Shown one piece after another: positions 1 through 8,450 of a DNA stretch of 27,186 nucleotides. The notes below the pieces were generated by a model. The model saw nothing but the letters and a program-made list of their open reading frames with translations, did no database searches and had not been told where the DNA came from. Source of the DNA: an uncultured Mollicutes bacterium (GTDB lineage: Bacteria > Bacillota_I > Bacilli_A > RFN20 > CAG-826); contig UQFQ01000017.1 of assembly GCA_900540395.1 (NCBI GenBank), forward strand, positions 1-27,186. The letters run 5' to 3'. Each line of letters opens with the position of its first letter. Position 1 is the first letter of the stretch. The position numbers and the translations under genes were made by a program.

Positions 1-161
1 TCAACAAAAAAATAAAAAACCTTAAAAGTTGAATTTACTTTTACACTTGAGCTTTGTAATCATTTTTCAAATTAATTAAAAATTGAAATTTTAAACATAG
101 TAAATTTTAATAAATTGACTATTTTAAAATATCCAAAAACACGATATTTACCGCTTTTCTT

Positions 162-196
162 AAAAAAGTGTGGCTGATTTTTAACCACACTTTTGA
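162..196 (-). terminator. Intrinsic terminator closing the surface-protein operon
   Basis: On the minus strand a 10-bp stem (arms at 185-194 and 164-173, AAAAGTGTGG / CCACACTTTT) encloses an 11-nt loop and runs into further T residues. It begins only a few bases after the stop codon at 200-202, so it most likely ends the operon that starts near 15900. The 160 bp to its left are AT-rich, and I see no gene or convincing promoter in them. Confidence 0.75.
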
Positions 197-199
197 TTA

Positions 200-3100
200 T
201 TAATAAATGGTAACCGTACCAAATTTATCGTTAATTAGATAATTACCTTTTATATCGGTATTATAACCAGGTCGCTTAATTGATCTTATCAAGAACTTGT
301 TTTCATAACTTCCTTTTTCAGTGGCTTGACAAAGGAATACAATATTTTCAATATAGTCTTCTCCTTGTAAACCATTTTTACCAAATACATAACAGTCTTT
401 TGGAATAACAATTTTTTCCCCATCATATTCCTTTGAGACATCAAGAGAAGATATATCAAGACCAACTTGTTCAACAGTAAGTTCACCAATTGAAACGTCT
501 ACAAAACCTTTATACTCACTTGTAACATTTTTATTATTTCTTGTATCAATAATCTTATAAGTGAATTTGTTTGGTACAGGCTTTTTGGTAAAATTAATAA
601 CTGATCTATTGTAACTAATTTCTATCTTATCATAAGGTAATAAATCACCTATCATCTCATAATCATTATTACTACATTGATGGCGTTTTCCATCATATGA
701 ATAATTATAACTTGGGGAAGAAATATAAATATTTTCGCTTACAGGATCACGTGGATAATCTGGTTCAGGCTCTGGTTCTGGTTCAGGTTCTGGTTCCGGA
801 TCTGGATCAGGCTCAGGATCTGGCTCTGGCTCTGGTTCTGGATCAGGCTCTGGTTCTGGTTCTGGGTCAGGTTCTTCTGGAATATCAGGATCATATGGAG
901 CTGGGGAATATTCAATAGCATAAGTTGGGAATGTATTTACAGTTACCCAAGCTTCAAGATCAGAACTATAAACTTCAGTCCAGGTCGCCTTATTATTAGC
1001 GTCAACCTTATTATCGGTACCACTTCTTCCTTGAGCAATATAACCACTAGCTACACGAGCTGGAATTCCTACTCTTCTTAACATCAAGGCATAAGCTGTA
1101 GCAAAATGAGAATCTTTTCCTTGATGAGTTTCAGTTAAAAACTTCAAAACAGGTTCATCATCTTTGGTATAAAGATTTTCGGTTGTAACTTCGTTTTTTG
1201 TTGAAACCCAACGAGCAATGTTATAAATAGTATCAAACTCATTAGTTCCTTTTAATCTATAACGCTCAACGATTCCATCAATAACTGAATCTAAATATTC
1301 TGGAACAGATAAATATCTTCCTTTAACAAAATCTGTATAGTTTGATGCATTTCCATTTGAGGATTTATTTTCAAGATTAATTGGGGCAAAACCTTCAGAG
1401 AGGAAATTATAGCCACTATAACTAAGGAAAGTGTTTGTTGTGCTTCCGTAAAAATCATAAGCACCTTCAAAATTTTGTCTTTGTGGGAATTTTGAAACAT
1501 AATAAGGCGCTACATCATTATTGAATTTAAATTTAGAACTATAAGATATCTCAATAAAATTATCTTCTTTTTTGTCTTCTAATAATTTAGCTACATATAA
1601 ATCAGGGTTACTATCTAGACTTAAACGTTGAATATTGTAAGTTGGGGCAAGATATAATTGACCATTATTGTAATTACAATAAACATTTTGTCTAAAATAA
1701 TAATCTTTATTAGCACTTACTTTAAAAGTGAAATAATAATTTTCTTCTGTAGGTGGAGTTGGTGTATTAGGATTATCTGGATTGCTAGGTTTATTTGGGT
1801 CGTTTGGATCATTTGGATTATCTGGATTGCTAGGATCACTTGGGCCATCTGGATCGCTTGGATCATCTGGATTATCAGGGTCTTCAGGATCCTCTTGGTC
1901 TTCCCCACCTTCATTTGGCTTTTTATCAATTAAGTGTGCACCACTATTAGCAACATCAGTTGAAGTATCATCTTCTTCTGGAGGAAGTTCTCCACCTGTT
2001 CCATCAGTTTCATCTTCATAATCATTAACATCTTCAGCTACTTCAATTTGTCCATAATCCAAAGTGATATTATAAGCAACAGTTACATCACTTCCCTCAC
2101 TATTTAGAACAACTGGTGTAATTTTGTTGTCAAAAACACCAATTTCTTCTACAACTGTATAATCAACACCATTAATTTCATCGCCACTTCCTAATCCATC
2201 AGAAGTTTCATAATAATTAGCTGAGAATTTTTCACCTTCGCTATAGTAAAAATAAGCACTTGAAGTCTTAAGATCTAAGTCACGCTTATTAATAGTTACA
2301 GTTCCATAATCATAAATAATATTGTAATTGAAAGTTTTATCATTTCCCGAAGAATCAATAATTCTTACTTCAAAATAATTTTCATGTTCGCCAGGCAAAA
2401 TACTAGCAAAATATTTTTGATTAACAATATCAACTTTATCTCCACTTGCTAAATCTGATTCGTTATAAGTGATTGAATTTGCTTTATCAAAATTTGGTTT
2501 TGAATTTCCATTATATGTCATTGTTAAATCTGGAGAAGAAACTACTAAATCTTTCTTCACTATTTCAATTGTTCCGAACTGATACGTAATATTGTAATTT
2601 TGCAAAGTAGAATTACCATTATCGTCAACAATATTAACGCTTACTCTATTTTCATAACTCCCAACATTGCCACTTTCAGTTACATAATTATTCAAAATCT
2701 GAAGTGTTTGACCGTCGACAAGATGACCACTGACTATTTCAAATTCATTTGCCTCATGAAAGTTCCCATCATATGCAAAACTTGCAGAAGGCGTTTCGAT
2801 AGTAATATCAATCTTATTAATTACACACGTTCCTTTTACAACATTAAAATGATAGTTATCACTAACATCATTGCCATCCTTATCTTTTACAGTAATTGTA
2901 TAAGGTTCAATATCATAGGTGCCAGCATCGATGTAGTTATTAAAAACATATTCTATTGTATCCCCTTCAACTAAAGAGCCATCACTAATTGTTACATAAC
3001 TATCGTCAAAGGAAGTTGACTTACCATCATAAGCTTTTTCGAAGTTTTTAATATTTAAAGTAACTTCTCTTTTATCTACTGTTAAATTAGAAGAAGAGGA

Positions 3101-3964
3101 AAGCTTAAAATCATATAAACCTGTAACATCACCATAAGTATCATTAACAGCATGAATATCAGTATTTTCTAGTTTTGAAGAGCCGGCATTTGTAATGCTA
3201 TCTTCTGACATAATCTCAATATGATCACCCTCGACTAACTCATCATTTACTAAAACATCTTCAGTATTTGCATAAAGTGGAGTTCCATCATATTCTTTTG
3301 AAGCGTTGATTGATAAATTAACACTTTTTTGAGTTAAATCAACATCAACAGGTGCATAATCAATTTTATAGTTTCCCGTTACATCATTACCTTCCTCATC
3401 AGCAATTCTAAAATCACCATCTTCAAAAGAAAGGCTTGGTTCAGTGTTAACATTTTCTAATTTATAGTCTCGATAGACTAAAGAATCCCCTTCTTTTAAA
3501 TTAGCAAAAACTAAATCTGGATTATCGCCATATCTAAAAGAGCCATTTACAACTGTAGGTTTAATTGAACGTGGCTCAATATTAAAAGTATGGATAGCAC
3601 CATAACTATTTAATCCAAAAATATTGGTTGATACAGCTCTAGCATCATATGTACCAACATTTGCTGGTTTTTCATTACTCCAAGAATTGCTTCCACTAGG
3701 AGCATATTCAACTTTAGCCACTCCTTTAAAAAGAGCCGAAGCAACTAGTTCAAAATCATCGCCGTAAGTAACATCAATTGGGGCAATATCGTTAATAACA
3801 ATTCCAACAATCCCCATTAATGTGGCTGTAGTTAAAGCGATAACAACGGCAATTGTGCATAGCAAAACTCTAAATCTATAAGCGAATTTATAAAGAGCAA
3901 TATATCTATTTATTTTTTTGTTATAATTCTGCGTTAGCATATCAGTACATTCGTAATTCCCCAT
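200..3964 (-). CDS. Large membrane-anchored surface protein with MBG-like repeats and a degenerate transglutaminase-like domain
   Basis: A 1254-residue protein. A hydrophobic segment at about residues 30-55 is a signal anchor or uncleaved signal. It is followed by six or more MBG-like beta repeats, recognised by recurring 'YDG/YGD' strands and 'G.DV..NY.I.Y' ends (about 55-645). Next come an acidic Asp-Pro linker (about 650-740), a 'YYFR' beta module shared with the neighbouring protein, a transglutaminase-like domain (about 900-1020), a Glu/Asp-Pro linker (about 1028-1070) and two more MBG-like repeats to the C-terminus. There is no LPxTG motif. The transglutaminase core keeps the fold signature (F-A-T-A-Y-A, R-x-G-I-P-A-R, W-T-E-V-Y), but the catalytic Cys position is Asp951 and the His position is Ala993, so enzymatic activity is unlikely. 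The listed ATG lies inside the previous gene. An alternative ATG at 3938-3940 sits one base after that gene's TGA and may be the real, translationally coupled start (residue 9). Neither start has a strong ribosome binding site. A role in adhesion or as an extracellular scaffold is inferred. Confidence 0.85.
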   Translation of the reverse strand: MGNYECTDMLTQNYNKKINRYIALYKFAYRFRVLLCTIAVVIALTTATLMGIVGIVINDIAPIDVTYGDDFELVASALFKGVAKVEYAPSGSNSWSNEKPANVGTYDARAVSTNIFGLNSYGAIHTFNIEPRSIKPTVVNGSFRYGDNPDLVFANLKEGDSLVYRDYKLENVNTEPSLSFEDGDFRIADEEGNDVTGNYKIDYAPVDVDLTQKSVNLSINASKEYDGTPLYANTEDVLVNDELVEGDHIEIMSEDSITNAGSSKLENTDIHAVNDTYGDVTGLYDFKLSSSSNLTVDKREVTLNIKNFEKAYDGKSTSFDDSYVTISDGSLVEGDTIEYVFNNYIDAGTYDIEPYTITVKDKDGNDVSDNYHFNVVKGTCVINKIDITIETPSASFAYDGNFHEANEFEIVSGHLVDGQTLQILNNYVTESGNVGSYENRVSVNIVDDNGNSTLQNYNITYQFGTIEIVKKDLVVSSPDLTMTYNGNSKPNFDKANSITYNESDLASGDKVDIVNQKYFASILPGEHENYFEVRIIDSSGNDKTFNYNIIYDYGTVTINKRDLDLKTSSAYFYYSEGEKFSANYYETSDGLGSGDEINGVDYTVVEEIGVFDNKITPVVLNSEGSDVTVAYNITLDYGQIEVAEDVNDYEDETDGTGGELPPEEDDTSTDVANSGAHLIDKKPNEGGEDQEDPEDPDNPDDPSDPDGPSDPSNPDNPNDPNDPNKPSNPDNPNTPTPPTEENYYFTFKVSANKDYYFRQNVYCNYNNGQLYLAPTYNIQRLSLDSNPDLYVAKLLEDKKEDNFIEISYSSKFKFNNDVAPYYVSKFPQRQNFEGAYDFYGSTTNTFLSYSGYNFLSEGFAPINLENKSSNGNASNYTDFVKGRYLSVPEYLDSVIDGIVERYRLKGTNEFDTIYNIARWVSTKNEVTTENLYTKDDEPVLKFLTETHQGKDSHFATAYALMLRRVGIPARVASGYIAQGRSGTDNKVDANNKATWTEVYSSDLEAWVTVNTFPTYAIEYSPAPYDPDIPEEPDPEPEPEPDPEPEPEPDPEPDPDPEPEPEPEPEPEPDYPRDPVSENIYISSPSYNYSYDGKRHQCSNNDYEMIGDLLPYDKIEISYNRSVINFTKKPVPNKFTYKIIDTRNNKNVTSEYKGFVDVSIGELTVEQVGLDISSLDVSKEYDGEKIVIPKDCYVFGKNGLQGEDYIENIVFLCQATEKGSYENKFLIRSIKRPGYNTDIKGNYLINDKFGTVTIY
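752..881 (-). repeat. Tandem Glu-Pro/Asp-Pro hexanucleotide repeat
   Basis: Imperfect six-base units, each coding for an acidic residue plus proline, run through this stretch of the surface-protein gene (about residues 1028-1070). They form an extended, negatively charged spacer between the transglutaminase-like domain and the C-terminal repeats. Units differ mainly in whether they encode Glu or Asp. Such arrays can expand or contract between strains. Confidence 0.8.
1765..1905 (-). repeat. Asp-Pro-rich tandem linker repeat
   Basis: A run of short D-P-x / N-P-x units (about residues 687-733 of the surface protein) is encoded by imperfect tandem 6-9 base units. It is a flexible acidic linker separating the N-terminal MBG-like array from the transglutaminase-like half. 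The long ORF on the opposite strand here is a shadow caused by the repeat. Confidence 0.75.
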
Positions 3965-6900
3965 TTACGTAATTGATATAGAAATTATCTATTACGTTTT
4001 CGCCAGTCGCCTTGTCGTAAATACCATAAACATTAACTTTTGCAGGACGACTGCCTACACTATCTAAAGATGTCTCAGAAGTGTATTTTATTTCATATTT
4101 ATTTAAATTTAATCCTTCAACGTCGTAAATTTCAGACTCTAAAACCTTCCCCTTTTCGTAAGCTTCTTCGACACTTTTAGTATAGACCGTTATTTCTTTT
4201 TGCGTAATGGTTAGAGTTCCATATTCAGTTTCAATGGCATATTGAGAACTCACATCTTTACCATTCTCATCGTAAATATAATAATAGGCAGTCAACTCTT
4301 TTTCGCCAACATTTACTAAGTCTAAATTGTCTCCTTTGTCGAGATAAATATAGTGTCCAGGTTTAAGTTCGTCTTCAATAATCTCATATGTTGGCACATA
4401 TTCATAAGCTACTCCATCATATTCTTTGACGTGGCTCTCGGTTTTAATTTTAATTTTTGTTTTCTTTTCATAATATGAGCCACTGTTATCTAATATTCCG
4501 CCAGCCTTTGTAAAATCAACTTTGACCCAACCATGTCCCTTAATATATATTTCATTCCAGTAATACCTATTAACATCAGTAATTACGCCAACATTTGTAT
4601 CAGTGGCTCGATACAAAAAGCCATTAACTAAACGAGCAGGGATTTTAAAATATCTAAGAAGAATTGTAGCTGCAGCCGCAATCATTGAGGAATCACATTC
4701 AGATGGATTTCTCGTCAAAATATCTTCAATAGTATCGCCTGGATTATAAGTTGTATCGTATTCAACAAGAGGATTATATTTAATATCTACTTGTTGTAAA
4801 TATTGAACAATTAAACGAACTATTATTTTTGGATCGGTAAACATAATAGGGAAGTATTTGTCTACAATAGCATCTAACCCCTTTGTAATCTCATTAGGAA
4901 TATTTGTAAATTTAGTGTAGGCTGTATGATAATACAAAGCTTCTGCTTCTTTATATGTATAATTTGAACCAAAAGATAATTTATCAATAGATTCGTAATC
5001 ATCAGTAAAATCATAGTCGATGTCTGTCATTGTTGATGTAGTTTCAACTACTCCATCATTAACTTGCGGGACAAAATAGACATCATTATTAGATGTTGGA
5101 TCGCCCTCTCCATAGTAATAAGAACTTACTAAATCTTTATCTCTTGTTTCGTTTTCATTATATTTAATTGTTACTTGTCTTGTTGATTTTCCGCTTTCTT
5201 TAAGTTGCATTCCTAAAAAATAATTAGGATTTGGATTATCATTAACTTGATAGATATCAGCTGGTCCAAAATTAGCACCAGCAAAATCGCCATAATGTTC
5301 TTTCCTTAAATAATAATCACCTGGTTCACTAACTTGAACTTGGAATAAAGCATCTTGACTTGGTGGTAATCTATCAAAATCACTAGAAACTCCACTACTT
5401 GTATTACTAGAATTTGGATCATCATCAACATATTGTTGATGATCCTCTTCATCTAAACCTGGTTCATAAGCAGTTGCAGGACAAAAATCCAAAGCTACCC
5501 ATCCATAATTATCAATATAAACTTCTGTCCATGCGTAAACGTTTTTTAAAGTCACTGCATCTGGCTCATTAGCATTTTGATAATTCTTTTTAAAGCCAGC
5601 TACAACTCTAGATGGATAGCCAAAGTTTCTTAAAAGTAAACTTCCAGCAGTTGCATAATGAAAAAAGTAACCTCTTTTAGTTTCGTTTAAGAAAGTCAAT
5701 ATGTTATCGCTATAATTATCAATCATAGTAGATAAATCATATTTAAAGTCTCTTAAAAAGACATTTTTAACATTATCGACGAAGGTTTGTAAACTCATAT
5801 TGTCCGTGCCATCATCAATATAGTTATAGTAAAAGTCATTTAAGCTGTTGCTCATTGTACTGCGTACATATGTGTAATTATCATGAACCCAGCTTTGATA
5901 ATTTCTTTCTTCTCTTCTTAAAGCACTATCACTTATATAGTTACTTTGAATAACATCTAAATCAGGTGTGTCAACTAAATAGCAAGTTGTGTGATATTTA
6001 TTTCCATCTTCTTTGTCAACTCGATAAGAAACATCATCGGCAGATTTATTTTTGCTTTCAGTATAATTTGGCACAAAATCAAAATCATTGGTATTAAATC
6101 CTTCAGCAGTCATAAAAGAAACAACCGCTTTTGAACTTTCATCCTTAATATTATAAGTAGCAAATTCAAGTGGACTATAATTGCCTGCTGTATAAGGCGT
6201 TGCTTTTGAAAAAGAGTTTTGATAATAATCACCTAAAGAAGTTCCTCTAAAGTAATATTCGCCCTCTTTATCTGCGTTAAAAGCAAAAAGTGGTGAATTA
6301 ATATCTTCTCCAGAAGGGAAATCTTTCATGAGATCTTCCAAAAAATCCTTCATGCTATCATCAACATTTATATCAACTGGTGGCAAATCACCAAAATCTG
6401 GCCATTCATCAAGAGGAGGTATATCAATATCTGGACGATTAGAAAAATTAATTTCAGTTTTCATTGTGTAGCAATCCGTTACATCTACTTTTTTAATATT
6501 GTTATAAACTGAAAAACTATAATTAAAAGTATAAACGTCGCCAACTTCTTTTTTTGTAACTTTCGCAGTTAAAGTATCAGTTGAAGCTATTCCATCTCCA
6601 CCTATAATGAGTTGATCTTGATTTAAGACTTGACCATTTTTAATATCTTCAACATTTACTACTTCGGTATTAATCGATAAATCAATAGTTCTAGGTTTAA
6701 TGTTTATATTTCCCCAGTTATTAGAAGTATTATATTGCTTTGTAACGTCTTGTCCGTTAAAGTCTAAAATTTTATACTTGGCTCTATTTTTATAGGTTCC
6801 TGCCCTATAATAAGTTTCTTCAATAGGCTCAACAGCTAAATAATCCCCAGGAGCAAGTTGTCCTGATTCTAATGTAATTTCAGCATTTTCTCCATTAATT

Positions 6901-7079
6901 TGAATATCTTGGCCAGTGTAAGGAAAATTTAACTCGTTAGATGTAATAATAACATTGTCCTTAAAAAGAGGTGCTTGCCCACTAGCTGCAAAAGAAAAAA
7001 CAGCGACTGCTCCAAAAGCAGATACGAGTACCGTTGATAAACCGATAATTGCAAGTTTAGTACTTAAAAACCCTTTCAT
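3942..7079 (-). CDS. Secreted or membrane-anchored protein with two degenerate transglutaminase-like domains
   Basis: A 1045-residue protein. A hydrophobic N-terminus (residues 7-33, ending in an Ala/Ser-rich stretch) acts as signal peptide or anchor. It is followed by MBG-like beta repeats (about 40-200), an acidic linker, then two copies of a tandem unit: a 'YYFR/YYLR' beta module plus a transglutaminase-like domain (about 255-540 and 575-870). Two MBG-like repeats finish the protein (about 875-1045). In domain 1 the catalytic Cys position is Phe472 and the His position is Tyr515. In domain 2 an ungapped alignment puts Ser797 at the Cys position (a Cys lies two residues earlier, at 795) and Tyr839 at the His position. 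Both look catalytically dead. The ATG follows the previous gene's TAA by one base, with a GAGGTGA ribosome binding site inside the end of that gene. The next surface-protein gene overlaps its 3' end. It is probably an extracellular scaffold or adhesin working with that neighbour. Confidence 0.85.
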   Translation of the reverse strand: MKGFLSTKLAIIGLSTVLVSAFGAVAVFSFAASGQAPLFKDNVIITSNELNFPYTGQDIQINGENAEITLESGQLAPGDYLAVEPIEETYYRAGTYKNRAKYKILDFNGQDVTKQYNTSNNWGNINIKPRTIDLSINTEVVNVEDIKNGQVLNQDQLIIGGDGIASTDTLTAKVTKKEVGDVYTFNYSFSVYNNIKKVDVTDCYTMKTEINFSNRPDIDIPPLDEWPDFGDLPPVDINVDDSMKDFLEDLMKDFPSGEDINSPLFAFNADKEGEYYFRGTSLGDYYQNSFSKATPYTAGNYSPLEFATYNIKDESSKAVVSFMTAEGFNTNDFDFVPNYTESKNKSADDVSYRVDKEDGNKYHTTCYLVDTPDLDVIQSNYISDSALRREERNYQSWVHDNYTYVRSTMSNSLNDFYYNYIDDGTDNMSLQTFVDNVKNVFLRDFKYDLSTMIDNYSDNILTFLNETKRGYFFHYATAGSLLLRNFGYPSRVVAGFKKNYQNANEPDAVTLKNVYAWTEVYIDNYGWVALDFCPATAYEPGLDEEDHQQYVDDDPNSSNTSSGVSSDFDRLPPSQDALFQVQVSEPGDYYLRKEHYGDFAGANFGPADIYQVNDNPNPNYFLGMQLKESGKSTRQVTIKYNENETRDKDLVSSYYYGEGDPTSNNDVYFVPQVNDGVVETTSTMTDIDYDFTDDYESIDKLSFGSNYTYKEAEALYYHTAYTKFTNIPNEITKGLDAIVDKYFPIMFTDPKIIVRLIVQYLQQVDIKYNPLVEYDTTYNPGDTIEDILTRNPSECDSSMIAAAATILLRYFKIPARLVNGFLYRATDTNVGVITDVNRYYWNEIYIKGHGWVKVDFTKAGGILDNSGSYYEKKTKIKIKTESHVKEYDGVAYEYVPTYEIIEDELKPGHYIYLDKGDNLDLVNVGEKELTAYYYIYDENGKDVSSQYAIETEYGTLTITQKEITVYTKSVEEAYEKGKVLESEIYDVEGLNLNKYEIKYTSETSLDSVGSRPAKVNVYGIYDKATGENVIDNFYINYVNGELRMY

Positions 7080-7080
7080 T

Positions 7081-8450
7081 TTATCTCACCTCGAATCTCT
7101 TTAAATATTTTTTACATCTAAGCATTTTGTTAATTCCAAACGCTTGATTTAAAGCGTCTAAAAATGAAGGCAATGAACTAGCTACCTTAAATATATCTTT
7201 TCCATCAAGTTTTCTTAAAATCTTTTTAGCAACAAAGTCATCAAAAGCATCTTCTTCATTTCCACCACATGCGACATAAATTGGAACATAGCTCATCATT
7301 TGATTAACCATACGATTACCAAATGTAATAGCAAAATGTTGAATTAAAATTTTATTTAAAGCATTGATTCTTTGCTTTAATCTATCGGCTCCATCAAAAG
7401 AATTTAAGGCAGCTTTTGCGAGGTTTTCAAAATTTTTGTTAGATATTTTAATTTCACCCTGATCAGGAGCTTCAAAACTTTTGGCCTTATTATCAAGATT
7501 TAAAATCATTGAACGATCATAAACCTTATCAGAAATCGAGAAAGTAGATTCATCATTATTTGCAGTACCTAAAAATAAACATTACGTTTAATTTTAAGTC
7601 TTCCTTCTACTATCATCTTTGGATCTTTTGGCCAACTATCATTAGTAATTTCAAGGGTTCTTTGATCTTCGTTAGGATACTCAAGAAGAGATAAAAATTC
7701 AGCAAAATAATATTCAATACGAGCAATATTCATTTCATCTAAAACAATAATATAAATTTGATCATCAAAATTAGATCTATATAATTCTTTTAAAAGAGGT
7801 GTTTCGTTAAATTTTTTAGTAAATTCATTAAAATAACCAATTAAATCACTTCTTTCTTTCCAAACTGGTTGAACAGCGATAACAGTTGTAGGATTACCTA
7901 TAAATTGTTCAAAGGCTAAAGCAATAGAAGTTTTTCCAGTGCCTGACATACCTTGAAGAATCATCATTTTACTAGTTAATAAACTAGCAATAAAGGAGCG
8001 AATATCATCTTCGGTATAATAAAGTTTCTTTCTAGAAGCACAAAAATTTCTGAATTTTGTGCAGAAATCGCTCAAAAAAGCTACCTCATCAAACTTCACT
8101 TCTTCTTTTTTCTCAACATTAGCAATATCAAGTTTTAATAGTTCGCTAAATCTTTTTCCTTTTTCGTTTTTAACAAGTTTCTTACTTTTATTAGTAAACT
8201 TTTGATCATCGACTTCAAATCTAAAAACATTAATTTTACGATTGCGAATACCGATATAATAAAAAAGCATACCAATTGGAATAAATACAATAAAGATAAC
8301 AACGAGATATAAAGCTGGAGACATAATTAAAGAGTCTCCACCAACTAACCCACTATAAACTAAAAGATATGCCAAAAAGAAAATAATAAGAATTAATTCA
8401 ATTCCGCATAAGATCAAAATAGCTTTATTTAACTTCTTATTCTTATTCAC
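7081..8450 (-). pseudogene. Second membrane-anchored McrB-like AAA+ ATPase, interrupted by a one-base frameshift
   Basis: Starts with GTG at 8448-8450, overlapping the previous gene's TGA (GTGA junction). Two hydrophobic segments (about residues 9-35 and 45-67) precede a McrB-like AAA+ domain. Walker A is GMSGTGKTS (about residue 165) and Walker B is VLDEMN (about 238). After residue 293 (...NVYF) the frame hits TAG. The missing sensor-1 segment (GTANNDESTF...) and the helical lid continue in another frame to the TAA at 7081-7083, about 163 more codons. The paralogue at 10010-11305 has six T at the same spot and reads F-L-G-T straight through, while this copy has five. The two genes are otherwise nearly the same from the ATPase domain onward. 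A corrected product would be about 456 residues. The cause may be a sequencing or assembly indel in a homopolymer, true decay, or recoding: tRNA-Phe could re-pair after a -1 slip at U-UUU-UAG. Both halves look conserved, which argues against old decay. The pieces 7569-8450 and 7081-7509 should not be read as two independent genes without checking this. Confidence 0.75.
7571..7575 (-). other. Frameshift site in a 5-base homopolymer within the ATPase gene
   Basis: Five A on the plus strand (TTTTT in the gene) stand where the paralogous gene has six (10503-10508). Restoring one base, or slipping back by one, gives F-L-G-T followed by the conserved sensor-1 motif. Confidence 0.8.

Noticed and set aside
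752..1905. CRISPR-like array in the repetitive stretches
   Set aside because: Units are six to nine bases, lie in frame and encode Asp/Glu-Pro linkers; there are no spacers.
1658..2021. Plus-strand ORFs rich in Ile/Trp or Ser/Gly
   Set aside because: They are antisense shadows of the Asp-Pro repeat on the minus strand; repetitive codons avoid stops in several frames.
7081..7509. A separate 142-residue gene starting at ATG 7509
   Set aside because: It aligns with the C-terminal lid of the paralogous ATPase, and the same frame stays open upstream through sensor 1 to the frameshift, so it is the tail of the broken ATPase.
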